Below, piece by piece: positions 43,310 to 51,293 of a stretch of 64,000 nt of DNA (position 1 is the stretch's first letter; each line of letters begins with the position of its first letter). The DNA is from Parvularculaceae bacterium (lineage in GTDB: Bacteria > Pseudomonadota > Alphaproteobacteria > Caulobacterales > Parvularculaceae), in contig JANQSJ010000007.1 in the NCBI GenBank assembly GCA_028284065.1, positions 62,001 through 126,000 of the forward strand, in the 5' to 3' direction. Below the pieces are notes generated by a model. The model did no database searches. It saw only the letters and a list, made by a program, of their open reading frames with translations, and was not told where the DNA came from. Made by a program: the position numbers and the translations under genes.

Positions 43310-44032
43310 ATGACAGAGGGGTTGCTGGAGCTTCGCGACGTATCCGTGTCTGTGGGCGACAAGGCGATCCTGAGAGATGTGAGCCTGACTGTCGGCGCCG
43401 GCGAAGCGCATATTCTTCTCGGGCCGAACGGGTCGGGAAAGTCATCGGTCCTTTCGGCGATCATGGGGCTCGCACCCTTTGAGGTGACCAAGGGCGACAT
43501 TCTTTATCGCGGTCAGAGCATCAAGGGCCTTGGCGTTGATGAGCGCGCGCGCGTCGGCCTCGGCATGGCGTTTCAGCGCCCGCCCACCCTTGAAGGCGTC
43601 ACGGTGGCGGAATTCGCGTCGGCGCTTGACGCGAGCGCGCGTCTCGCCACGGAGGCGGAGGCGCTCAATCTCGGCGACTTCGCCGATCGGGATCTCGTGG
43701 TCGGTTTCTCCGGCGGGGAGATCAAGCGCTGGGAAGTCCTGAAACTGTTCCTGCAGGCGCCGGATTTCCTCCTGTTCGACGAACCGGAAAGCGGCGTCGA
43801 CCTTGAGCATATCGCGGCTGTCGGGGCCGCGGTGAACCGGTTGGTGTCGGCGCCGGCGCGCGACGGCTCGAAGCGCGGCGCCCTCCTCATCACCCACACC
43901 GGCCTAATCCTGGAACATGTGCAGGCGGACATGGGCCATATTTTGAGCGGTGGACGGATTATCCACAGCGGGCCGCCGAAGGCTCTCTTCCAGCATATTC
44001 AGAAATCCGGATACGTCGCGCCGGCCGCGTGA
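43310..44032 (+). CDS. sufC: SufC-type ABC ATPase of a minimal Fe-S assembly unit
   Basis: This 240-residue soluble ATPase has Walker A GPNGSGKS (38-45), the signature FSGGE (133-137) in VGFSGGEIKRWEVLK and Walker B FLLFDEPESGVDLEH. The SGGE(I)KR and DEPESGVD forms fit SufC, which drives assembly of Fe-S clusters on the SufB scaffold. It is immediately followed by a SufB-type gene and has a Fur-like site upstream. No sufD, sufS, sufE or sufT is nearby, so the unit resembles the two-gene SufBC found in archaea more than the canonical proteobacterial suf operon. Confidence 0.88.
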   Translation: MTEGLLELRDVSVSVGDKAILRDVSLTVGAGEAHILLGPNGSGKSSVLSAIMGLAPFEVTKGDILYRGQSIKGLGVDERARVGLGMAFQRPPTLEGVTVAEFASALDASARLATEAEALNLGDFADRDLVVGFSGGEIKRWEVLKLFLQAPDFLLFDEPESGVDLEHIAAVGAAVNRLVSAPARDGSKRGALLITHTGLILEHVQADMGHILSGGRIIHSGPPKALFQHIQKSGYVAPAA

Positions 44033-44058
44033 CCGCCCCTGCGACCAAAGGAGACGGC

Positions 44059-45180
44059 ATGTCAGACGGTAAGCACGAAGCGCGCGACGGTCTTAACGCT
44101 GGCGAGGAAGCAATCCTGAGGCGCGTCGGCTATGACGGGGCGGCGGCGCGGAGCGCTACGTCCGTCCTCATTGACCACGAGCTGCGCGTCGCCGATTCGA
44201 CCCTCGACGGGGTCGAGATCATGTCCATCCAGGACGCGCTCATGCGCTATGACTGGGTGCAGAACCTGATGTTCAACCTCATCGCGCCGGACGAAAACGA
44301 GCTCCTGCGCCAGGCGGCGGAGCTTCTGCACGACCCGATCGGCCGGTTCGTCTACGTCCATGACGGCGCGAAGGTCAGCCTGCCGGTGCAGTCCTTCACG
44401 GTGCTTGAAACGCCGCAGAAACGTCAGTTCACCCATAATGTGACCGTGATTGGCAAGGGCGCCGAGGTGGAGATGATCTCCGGCGCGGCGGTGCCGGAGA
44501 ACGTGCAGGCGGGACACCATGTCTCAATAGACGAAACCTATGTGCGCGAGGGCGCGCGGTGCCGTTCGGTCTCAATCGAGACCTGGGGGCGCAATATGAC
44601 GGTCGACTCCTATTCGCGCAGCGAGATCGGCGCCGGCGCGGAGATGACGTCAAACCAGATTATGCTCGCTTCGCTGCGCCGGCATCTCTCTGACACCAAG
44701 ACCCATATCGGCGCAGATGCGAGCTGTAACGACCAGGCGATCATCTTCGCGCCCGAGGGCACCGAACGGAACTTCCAAACTGAAGTCTTTCTGACCGCGC
44801 CTGGCGCGCGCTCCGAGCATATCGCGCGCATGGTCTCCGCAGGTGGTCGCATCATCAATAACAGCCTTCTCGTGGGCGAGACGGCGGGCGTCAGCGGCTT
44901 TCTAGGGTGCGACGGACTGATGCTGTCCGACGACGGAGAAATGGTCGCAACGCCGAGCCTCAAAGCCAAAAGCGTCGAGGCGCAGTTATCACACGAGGCG
45001 TCGGTCGGCATGATCGACGCGGAGAAGCTCGCCTATCTGATGGCGTCGGGGCTGTCGGAGGATCGCGCCCGCGACCTCATCGTTCAGGGGTTCCTTCGCC
45101 TTAAGGACGAGTACGTGCCCGAAGATATGCGCGCGCGGGTCACCGAAATGATCGCGGCGGCGAAGTCCGGCGGCATGTAA
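44059..45180 (+). CDS. sufB: SufB/SufD-family scaffold protein of a minimal Fe-S assembly unit
   Basis: This 373-residue beta-helix protein is the partner of the SufC gene just upstream. The core has GAEVEMISGAAVPENVQAGHHVSIDETYVREGARCRSVSIETWG and the C-terminus AQLSHEASVGMIDAEKLAYLMASGLSEDRARDLIVQGFL (His about 312), the SufB/SufD hallmark. It is shorter than canonical SufB (about 480) and SufD (about 420), which matches archaeal-type SufB. The ATG at 44059 has GGAG upstream; a GTG at 44029 overlapping sufC is an alternative. It is probably cotranscribed with sufC and iron-regulated. Confidence 0.85.
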   Translation: MSDGKHEARDGLNAGEEAILRRVGYDGAAARSATSVLIDHELRVADSTLDGVEIMSIQDALMRYDWVQNLMFNLIAPDENELLRQAAELLHDPIGRFVYVHDGAKVSLPVQSFTVLETPQKRQFTHNVTVIGKGAEVEMISGAAVPENVQAGHHVSIDETYVREGARCRSVSIETWGRNMTVDSYSRSEIGAGAEMTSNQIMLASLRRHLSDTKTHIGADASCNDQAIIFAPEGTERNFQTEVFLTAPGARSEHIARMVSAGGRIINNSLLVGETAGVSGFLGCDGLMLSDDGEMVATPSLKAKSVEAQLSHEASVGMIDAEKLAYLMASGLSEDRARDLIVQGFLRLKDEYVPEDMRARVTEMIAAAKSGGM

Positions 45181-45240
45181 ACGCGCATGAGCCGGCGTCG
45201 GCGCCTATGAAGCGCGGGCGCCCGACCGCCAGCGCGCGCC

Positions 45241-46089
45241 CTACTCCGCCGGCAGTTCCAGCACGACTTTAGAGGTCTGCGCGATCACCTGCCCGATGGG
45301 CGCAGGACTTTCCGGCGGCACAGGCGCTTCCGGCCAAAGGCCAATCAGCGTGTCGAGCTCCGTGACGATGCCGTCGGTGCGCAGCTCGGACCCTTCAATC
45401 CGCTCGCGCGCGACGATCGCGAATCCGTACGCGTCTTGATACTCGCCGGGGTCGGAGACCGCGCCGTCGGTGATCGCCACGGTATATTCGTCGACGATCG
45501 TCTCCATCAGAAAACGAATGACGTCCGCATCCTCGCCGCCAGCGGCGCCGGACATTTCGGCGAGGTTCTTTTCCGCGGCGACCAGCATCGGCTCGACTTC
45601 GGCGGCGGGCTTGCCCTCCTCCAACGCCTTGGAGACGGTCTCGAACACGGCCGCGTCGAAGCCGAGGGCGTCGAGGCCCGCCCGTTCCGCCTCGTGCGTC
45701 TCCGACACGGGATGGAGGAGATGCTGCGAGGCCATTTGCGGCTCGCCCGCGCGGTAAAGGGCAAGGCCCGCCTTGACGTGGCCGGTCATGAAGGCGAGCC
45801 GATGCGGCAGGGGCAGCGCGCCAATCGCTTCTCCGCTCTCGCCGCCTTCACCTTCACCACCTTCGCCCTCTCCGCCTTCTCCTTCGCCGCCCTCGCCGAA
45901 GTCGTCGGCGGACAGGGGCTCCGGCGCTGTTTCCGCCGGCGCGGCGGCGATTGTCTCCTGCGCCTCCTGGGCTTCTTCGGCTGCGGTCGCGCCGACATCC
46001 TCTTCAGCCGAACCGCAGCCGGCCAGTCCCGTTCCCAAAAAGGCCGTACCCAGACCGAGCCCCGCCCAACGCTTAAGTGTCGACTTCAT
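45241..46089 (-). CDS. Acidic lipoprotein with a Gly/Glu repeat, in the iron island
   Basis: From the ATG at 46089 (AAAGG upstream) this is a 282-residue lipoprotein with lipobox LAGC. An Ala/Glu-rich region and a run of four GEGGE-type repeats follow, then a helical domain with LPLPHRLAFMTGHVKAGLALYRAGEPQMASQHLLHPVSETHE and repeated acidic helices. The domain has conserved-looking His residues and resembles iron-linked periplasmic helical proteins only loosely; I do not recognise the family. A Fur-like site lies 51 bp upstream. It is divergent from the PiuC-like gene, which suggests a role in iron handling at the envelope. Confidence 0.7.
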   Translation of the reverse strand: MKSTLKRWAGLGLGTAFLGTGLAGCGSAEEDVGATAAEEAQEAQETIAAAPAETAPEPLSADDFGEGGEGEGGEGEGGEGEGGESGEAIGALPLPHRLAFMTGHVKAGLALYRAGEPQMASQHLLHPVSETHEAERAGLDALGFDAAVFETVSKALEEGKPAAEVEPMLVAAEKNLAEMSGAAGGEDADVIRFLMETIVDEYTVAITDGAVSDPGEYQDAYGFAIVARERIEGSELRTDGIVTELDTLIGLWPEAPVPPESPAPIGQVIAQTSKVVLELPAE

Positions 46090-46139
46090 GACGCGCCTTT
46101 CTTCCCATTTGAGTGGAGTATAAAATCTTGCCGATCGGA

Positions 46140-46158
46140 TGCAAATAAGTATCACCAG
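46140..46158. promoter_or_regulatory. Candidate Fur-like site between the lipoprotein and piuC-like genes
   Basis: TGCAAATAAGTATCACCAG matches the fbpA site (47944-47962) at 11 of 19 positions, mostly in the first 15. It lies 51 bp upstream of the lipoprotein gene and 6 bp from the PiuC-like start, so it could control both divergent genes. Confidence 0.5.
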
Positions 46159-46163
46159 CAGCC

Positions 46164-46841
46164 ATGCTTCTCACCATTGCCAGCGTCCTCGATGAAAAAG
46201 ACCTGAGCCGACTGCGCGACATCGCGTCGGCGCTCACCTGGCGCGACGGCAGGGTGACGGCGGGGCGCACGGCGAAGGCCGTGAAGAGAAACGAACAGGC
46301 GGACCTGACGTCGCCGGCGGGCCGAAAATTCTCAGGCCTCGTTCTAGGCGCAATTCGGGAGCACGCCGTTGTCAAAGCGGCCGCGCGCCCGCGCGAGTTC
46401 TCGAACCTGCTTCTCAGCCGCACGAGCAATGGCGGCCACTACGGCGCCCATGTGGATAATGCGATCATGCGCAAGGGGGACGGCCGGTTTCGGACGGACC
46501 TGTCCTACACGCTGTTTCTCGCCGACCCGTCGGACTATGAGGGCGGCGAACTTATCCTCCACCACGCCGGCGTCGATCAGGCGATCAAGGGGGCGGCGGG
46601 CGACCTCGTCCTATACCCGTCATCCTGCGTGCATCAGGTGGCGCCGGTGACAAGCGGCGAGCGGACGGCCGCGGTCGGCTGGATCGAGAGTCTGATCGCC
46701 GACGAAAGCCGCCGCGATCTCCTGTTCGACCTTGAGAACCTGCGCGTGTCGCTGCGCCAGTCGTTACCCGCCCAGTCGCCGGAGCTTATTACGCTCGACA
46801 AGACCATCGCGAACCTAGTTCGCATGTGGGCGCAGCCTTAG
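46164..46841 (+). CDS. piuC: PiuC/YbiX-like Fe(II)/2-oxoglutarate oxygenase
   Basis: This 225-residue protein belongs to the PKHD-type hydroxylases. The Fe(II) triad is His96 and Asp98 in HYGAHVDNA and His157 in SSCVHQVAP; Arg167 in GERTAAVGW binds 2-oxoglutarate. Family members (PiuC, YbiX) are often iron-repressed and sit beside siderophore receptors, which agrees with this iron island. The substrate is not established. It is divergent from the lipoprotein gene and convergent with fbpA, 15 bp apart. Confidence 0.92.
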   Translation: MLLTIASVLDEKDLSRLRDIASALTWRDGRVTAGRTAKAVKRNEQADLTSPAGRKFSGLVLGAIREHAVVKAAARPREFSNLLLSRTSNGGHYGAHVDNAIMRKGDGRFRTDLSYTLFLADPSDYEGGELILHHAGVDQAIKGAAGDLVLYPSSCVHQVAPVTSGERTAAVGWIESLIADESRRDLLFDLENLRVSLRQSLPAQSPELITLDKTIANLVRMWAQP

Positions 46842-46855
46842 CTGCGCCACGTTTC

Positions 46856-47896
46856 CTAAGGCCAGCCGACGCGGTCGAATATGCGAATGGCCTCGGCCTG
46901 CTGGGCGCCGAGCTCCGCGACGTTCAGATTGTCTTCCTTGAAGTCGCCAAGCCGCTCCACCGCCGAGGACGCATCCACGCCCGCGACCGCCGGATATTCA
47001 TTATTGCCGTTCGCGAAGTAGCGCTGCGCCGAGGCGTCCGTTAGATATTCAATGAACTTGATCGCATTCTCGCGGTTCGGCGCGTTCGCCGTAACCCCAA
47101 CGCCGCTGATGTTCACATGCGTGCCGCGTCCTTCCTGGTCCGGAAAAATGACGCCGACAGCGTCGAACGCCGCTTTCATTTTCGGGTTATCCGATGCGGC
47201 GAAGCGCGCGAGGTAATAGGAATTGACCACGGAAATGCCGCATTCGCCGGCGGCGACGGCGCTGATCTGGCTCGTATCATTGCCCTGCGGTCGCCGAGCG
47301 AAATTCAGAACGACGTTCTTCGCCCATTCTTCGGCCGCCTCTGCGCCCTGATTGGCGATAACCGAGGCCAGAAGCGAGATGTTATAGATGTTCGAGGACG
47401 ATCGTACGCAGATTTTTCCGCGATGAGCGGGATCGGCGAGATCTGCATAGGTTTCCAATGGCGCCGGCGCGCCCGCTGCCTTGTTGTAGATGATGACCCG
47501 CGCGCGCTTCGATACGCCAAACCAGAGCCCGTCGGGGTGGCGCATATATGCCGGCAGCCGCTCCTCCAGCGTCGCAGACTCGACCGAGGACAATACGCCC
47601 ACCTGCTCGGCGCGCCACAGCCGACCCGCATCGACAGTGATGAGCACGTCGGCCGGGCTGAATTCGCCTTCGTTCCGTATGCGTTCGATGAGAGCGTCGG
47701 CCCCTGCCTCAAGCCGGTTGACCTTTATCCCGGTCGCCTTTGTGAAGTCATCATAGAGGGCGAGGTCGGTGTCGTAATGGCGCGACGAGTAGACATTGAC
47801 GACGCCCCCGTCGGCGGCGGCCGCGCCGCCAACCAGCGCCGCAATCGCGCCGCAAAGGCCAATAAATGGGGAGTAGAAAAGTGCGCGCATCCGCAT
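46856..47896 (-). CDS. fbpA: Ferric-iron ABC transporter substrate-binding protein
   Basis: This 346-residue periplasmic protein has a signal peptide (cleavage near AAA-DGG, about residue 28) and family signatures VVNVYSSRHYDTDLALYDDF and ECGISVVNSYYLARF with the adjacent Tyr227-Tyr228 that bind Fe(III) in FbpA/FutA proteins. It delivers iron to FbpB-FbpC. A strong Fur-like site lies 48 bp upstream. AAGGGG precedes the ATG. It is separated from fbpC by about 100 bp, so it has its own promoter. Confidence 0.95.
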   Translation of the reverse strand: MRMRALFYSPFIGLCGAIAALVGGAAAADGGVVNVYSSRHYDTDLALYDDFTKATGIKVNRLEAGADALIERIRNEGEFSPADVLITVDAGRLWRAEQVGVLSSVESATLEERLPAYMRHPDGLWFGVSKRARVIIYNKAAGAPAPLETYADLADPAHRGKICVRSSSNIYNISLLASVIANQGAEAAEEWAKNVVLNFARRPQGNDTSQISAVAAGECGISVVNSYYLARFAASDNPKMKAAFDAVGVIFPDQEGRGTHVNISGVGVTANAPNRENAIKFIEYLTDASAQRYFANGNNEYPAVAGVDASSAVERLGDFKEDNLNVAELGAQQAEAIRIFDRVGWP

Positions 47897-47943
47897 GCTG
47901 AAAGCCCCTTTAGTAGATAGCGCGACAAATGCCGACGCTCACA

Positions 47944-47962
47944 TGCGAGTGATTATCATTTT
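47944..47962. promoter_or_regulatory. Candidate Fur box upstream of fbpA
   Basis: TGCGAGTGATTATCATTTT resembles a Fur box and is 48 bp upstream of the fbpA start. It is the clearest of three related sites in this island. Confidence 0.75.
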
Positions 47963-47992
47963 GGAGCGCGCCGCCGCAACAGGCCGGGACAG

Positions 47993-49081
47993 TTACTCTC
48001 CCGCGAAGGCGAAGACTGCGCCGGGCTTCGCAGAAACCTTCACTGAGTCGCCAACCGCGAACGGCGCCTCGCGCGGCGCTTGCGCCCAGAGACGTTCGCC
48101 GGTCGGCGCGCCGACGAGCAGCTTCTGCGCCGCGCCGGCGAGACGCACGTCTTCCACCCGGACCTCACCCTCGGAGACGGGCGAAACGTCAACCGCATCA
48201 GGCCGGACAAGCAGATCGAGCGCGGCCGACACGGGCGCGGCGCCAGCCACGCATTCGGGCGCCCACAGACCGAACGGCGTCTCGACGCCGCCCGCTTGCC
48301 ATCGGCCTCGCACCGACGCTCCGCCGCCGAACATGGCGCCGACGCCAATCGAGGCAGGCGCGTCATAGATCTCAGCCGGCGCGCCGGTCTGGACGATACG
48401 CCCGTTTTCCATGACCGCGATCCGATCGGCGACCTCCATCGCTTCGTCGGGATCGTGCGTCACAAGAATGGCGATCGACTCGCGCGCCTTCAGCGCCCGC
48501 CGCGTCTCCTGGCGCAGGGCGCGGCGGCGCAGGATGTCGAGATTGGCGAAAGGCTCGTCCAGCAACAGTACCCGAGGCGCCGGGGCCAGCGCCCTGCCGA
48601 GGGCGACGCGCTGCTGCTGGCCGCCGGAAAGCGTATGCGGATAGCGCTCGCCATAGTCTTCGAGGCCCAATTGCCGAAGCACGCCTTCGATGACGGCCGC
48701 CTTGTCAGGGCGCATCTCAAGCCCAAAGCCGACATTGCGCGCGACGGTCATATGCGGAAAAAGAGCGCCCTCCTGGAACACGAGGCCAATGTCGCGCGCC
48801 TCGGGCGGCGGCGCATTCCCAGGCGTCGCCAGCGCTCCTCCGTCAAGACGAAGCTCGCCCTGCTGAAGATCGATGAGACCCGCGGCGAGGCGCAGGAGCG
48901 TCGTCTTTCCGCATCCCGACGGACCGAGCAGACAGGTAATGTCGCCCGTCTCCGCGACAAAGGACACGTCGGACACGGCGGGGCGGCCGCCATAGGCGTG
49001 CGAGATGTCAATGAATTCGAGGGCCAAGGGCCGCCTTCCAGGTTCTTGATAACCGGTCTTAATATGATACCGCTCCGCCAT
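47993..49081 (-). CDS. fbpC: Ferric-iron ABC transporter ATP-binding protein
   Basis: This ABC ATPase has Walker A GPSGCGKTT, signature LSGGQQQRVALGRAL, Walker B VLLLDEPFANLD and the H-loop VTHDPDEAM, followed by a C-terminal TOBE-like regulatory region (about 260-362). It powers the FbpB permease. The start is uncertain: ATG at 49081 (362 residues) or TTG at 49027 preceded by GGAAGG (344 residues), the latter beginning right before LEFIDISHAYGG. Its 5' end abuts the divergent fbpB. Confidence 0.92.
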   Translation of the reverse strand: MAERYHIKTGYQEPGRRPLALEFIDISHAYGGRPAVSDVSFVAETGDITCLLGPSGCGKTTLLRLAAGLIDLQQGELRLDGGALATPGNAPPPEARDIGLVFQEGALFPHMTVARNVGFGLEMRPDKAAVIEGVLRQLGLEDYGERYPHTLSGGQQQRVALGRALAPAPRVLLLDEPFANLDILRRRALRQETRRALKARESIAILVTHDPDEAMEVADRIAVMENGRIVQTGAPAEIYDAPASIGVGAMFGGGASVRGRWQAGGVETPFGLWAPECVAGAAPVSAALDLLVRPDAVDVSPVSEGEVRVEDVRLAGAAQKLLVGAPTGERLWAQAPREAPFAVGDSVKVSAKPGAVFAFAGE

Positions 49082-49102
49082 GCAAAATCCGACGCGAACC
49101 TT

Positions 49103-50740
49103 ATGACGCGGCCGCCCGCCGGCCTCGGCTGGAGCGTGGCGGCGGCGGGGGTCGCCGCCCTCGCCGCAACGCCCATTGTCGCCGTGCTGTGGTCGTTCGC
49201 AGCGGGCGGCGATGCGGCCTCGGGGCATGTCTGGACGACGGTCCTCCCGTCCTACGCGTTGAACACGCTCGCGCTTATGGCGATGGTCGGGGTCCTGTCG
49301 GCGGCGATCGGCGTCGGCGCGGCGTGGATCGTCACCGCCATGAACTTTCCGGGGCGGCGCGTCCTCTCGTTTCTCCTGCCGCTGCCGCTGGCGGCCCCGG
49401 CCTATATCATCGCTTATCTTTATACAGACCTGTTGGAGTTTTCCGGACCGGTTCAGACCGCCCTGCGCGACGCGTTCTCGCTCGGCGCCGGCGACTACTG
49501 GTTTCCGAATGTGAGAAGCCTGCCTGGCGCGGCGACAATGCTAAGCCTCGTGCTCTACCCTTATGTCTATCTCCTGTCGCGCGCCGCCTTCGCCGCGCAG
49601 AGCCGAAGCCAGTTCCAGGCTGCCCGCACGCTCGGCATGTCGCCGACGCGGGCGTTCGCGCGCGTGGCGCTCCCCGGCGCGCGGCCGGCGATCGCCGGCG
49701 GGCTCGCGCTTGTTCTGATGGAGACGCTTGCCGATTTCGGCGTCGCCGACTATTTCGCGATCCCCACCTTCAGCACCGGGATTTTCCGCGCCTGGCTCGC
49801 CATGGGCGATCGCATCGCCGCTATGAAGATCGCCGGCGTCATGCTCATTTTCGTCATCGTGCTTGTCGGCGCCGAAGCCCTCACCCGCCGCGGCGCCGTC
49901 GCCAGCGCCGACCGCCTCTCAGCGGCTCCGCCGCCCTTCACGCTGTCGCCGCTCGCAAGCGCGCTGGCGATCGCGCTGTGCTCAGCGCCCGTCCTCGCTG
50001 GCTTCGGCGTTCCGGTTGCGAGGCTCATCGCGCTGGCGATTTCAGAAGGCGACGCGCAACCCATGAACGTCCTCGCAGGGTACGCCGGCAACAGCTTACA
50101 GGTCGCCGTTCTCGCCGCCGCCGTCGCGTCGCTCGCGGCGCTCCTTCTCGCCTACGCCCAACGCAGCGTTCCAAAGGACGATGTTGGCGGCGCGTTTCTG
50201 AAGGGGGGCGTGCGCATCGCGACCCTCGGATACGCCTTGCCGGGCGCCCTCCTCGCTGTCGGACTGCTCGTCCCCCTCGGCGCCCTCGACCGCACGTTGG
50301 CGACAGTCCTTCGCGACGCGTTCGGCGTCAACTCAGGCCTCATCCTTACAGGGACAATTGCGCTCCTCACCTATGCGCTCGTGGTGCGGTTCCTCACCGT
50401 TTCCTACAACAGCGTCAGCGCCGGCCTCGCCAAGATTCCCCCGACAATGGACGCCGCGGCGCGAACGCTCGGCGCCGGACGTCTGCGGATACTTCGGACG
50501 ATTCACACGCCGCTGCTCGCGCCGAGCCTCGGGGCTGGCGCGGCGCTCGTCTTTATCGACGTGATGAGGGAGCTGCCGGCGACGCTGATCCTGCGGCCTT
50601 TCAATTTTGAAACGCTTGCGACCCGCGTCTACCGCCTTGCGTCCGACGAGCGCCTCGCTGAGGCGTCGACGGCCGCGCTCATCATCATCGCCGTCGGCCT
50701 CATACCCATCGCATTGCTGCAAAGGCGCGGCGGGACATAG
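49103..50740 (+). CDS. fbpB: Ferric-iron ABC transporter permease
   Basis: This 545-residue protein has two fused BPD-transporter domains with about twelve helices. Each half has the inner-membrane EAA-like loop (RTLGMSPTRAFARVALPGARPAIAGG in the first and RTLGAGRLRILRTIHTPLLAPSLGAG in the second) that contacts FbpC. It imports Fe(III) delivered by FbpA. An ATG at 49064 is an alternative start 13 codons upstream; neither has a strong ribosome-binding site. It is divergent from fbpC and ends 16 bp before the convergent soxG. Confidence 0.93.
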   Translation: MTRPPAGLGWSVAAAGVAALAATPIVAVLWSFAAGGDAASGHVWTTVLPSYALNTLALMAMVGVLSAAIGVGAAWIVTAMNFPGRRVLSFLLPLPLAAPAYIIAYLYTDLLEFSGPVQTALRDAFSLGAGDYWFPNVRSLPGAATMLSLVLYPYVYLLSRAAFAAQSRSQFQAARTLGMSPTRAFARVALPGARPAIAGGLALVLMETLADFGVADYFAIPTFSTGIFRAWLAMGDRIAAMKIAGVMLIFVIVLVGAEALTRRGAVASADRLSAAPPPFTLSPLASALAIALCSAPVLAGFGVPVARLIALAISEGDAQPMNVLAGYAGNSLQVAVLAAAVASLAALLLAYAQRSVPKDDVGGAFLKGGVRIATLGYALPGALLAVGLLVPLGALDRTLATVLRDAFGVNSGLILTGTIALLTYALVVRFLTVSYNSVSAGLAKIPPTMDAAARTLGAGRLRILRTIHTPLLAPSLGAGAALVFIDVMRELPATLILRPFNFETLATRVYRLASDERLAEASTAALIIIAVGLIPIALLQRRGGT

Positions 50741-50756
50741 CTGCGGGCTGTGGCCC

Positions 50757-51293
50757 TCAGGCGTCGCCCGCGGCGCGCGCGATCCATGCGCGGATATGCG
50801 CCGCATAGGAACGGTCGACGATGATCCTGAATGCGCGCGCGGCCCGCCGCTCCACATAGGCCCCGATGCCGGCGAAACGGGTGCGGGTTCCAAGGCCGAT
50901 AGGAAATGACTCTTCGTCGAGCCGCAGGGCGCAGGACCTCGCGATGACGTCCATCGACGCCTCGCCTGACACGTCAAAGATGACGCGACCGTCCGTCAGT
51001 AAAACGCCGGCGTCGGCGTCGACATCCTCGACGACGTCAAACGGGCCCGCGACAAGCCATTCGGTTCGGCCGATACGCCGCATTTCGACGCCATCCTTGC
51101 TGAGCGGTTCGCGTCCCGCCGGCGGCGCAGCGCCGAAGATCGCGGCGAACCTCTCCTCGAACCCCCTATCGCCGAAACGACCTCGGATCAGCAGAAGGCC
51201 GATGTCCATCCGTTCCCTGATGTCGACGCCATCGGACCGACGCGTCGTTTCCGCGGGCCGCTCACCGGTCAAGGCGCTCTCCATCGGGATCAA
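50757..51293 (-). CDS. soxG: Sarcosine oxidase subunit gamma
   Basis: This 178-residue protein is the gamma subunit of heterotetrameric sarcosine oxidase, seen in GRTEWLVAGP, FDVSGEASMDVIARSCALRLDEESFPIGLGTRTRFAGIGAYVERRAARAFRIIVDRSYAAHIRAWI. The pattern fits a truncated GcvT-like fold. It starts inside the end of soxA (overlap about 30 bp), which implies translational coupling. It completes the soxBDAG operon. Met4 at 51284 is an alternative start. Confidence 0.9.
   Translation of the reverse strand: MIPMESALTGERPAETTRRSDGVDIRERMDIGLLLIRGRFGDRGFEERFAAIFGAAPPAGREPLSKDGVEMRRIGRTEWLVAGPFDVVEDVDADAGVLLTDGRVIFDVSGEASMDVIARSCALRLDEESFPIGLGTRTRFAGIGAYVERRAARAFRIIVDRSYAAHIRAWIARAAGDA

Noticed and set aside
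45786-46123. Serine/proline-rich frame opposite the lipoprotein's Gly/Glu repeat
   Set aside because: It is the complement of a low-complexity repeat and has no independent coding features.
48080-49063. A 5' extension of fbpB by over 300 codons
   Set aside because: It is the antisense of fbpC and lacks transporter features; the permease starts near 49064 or 49103.
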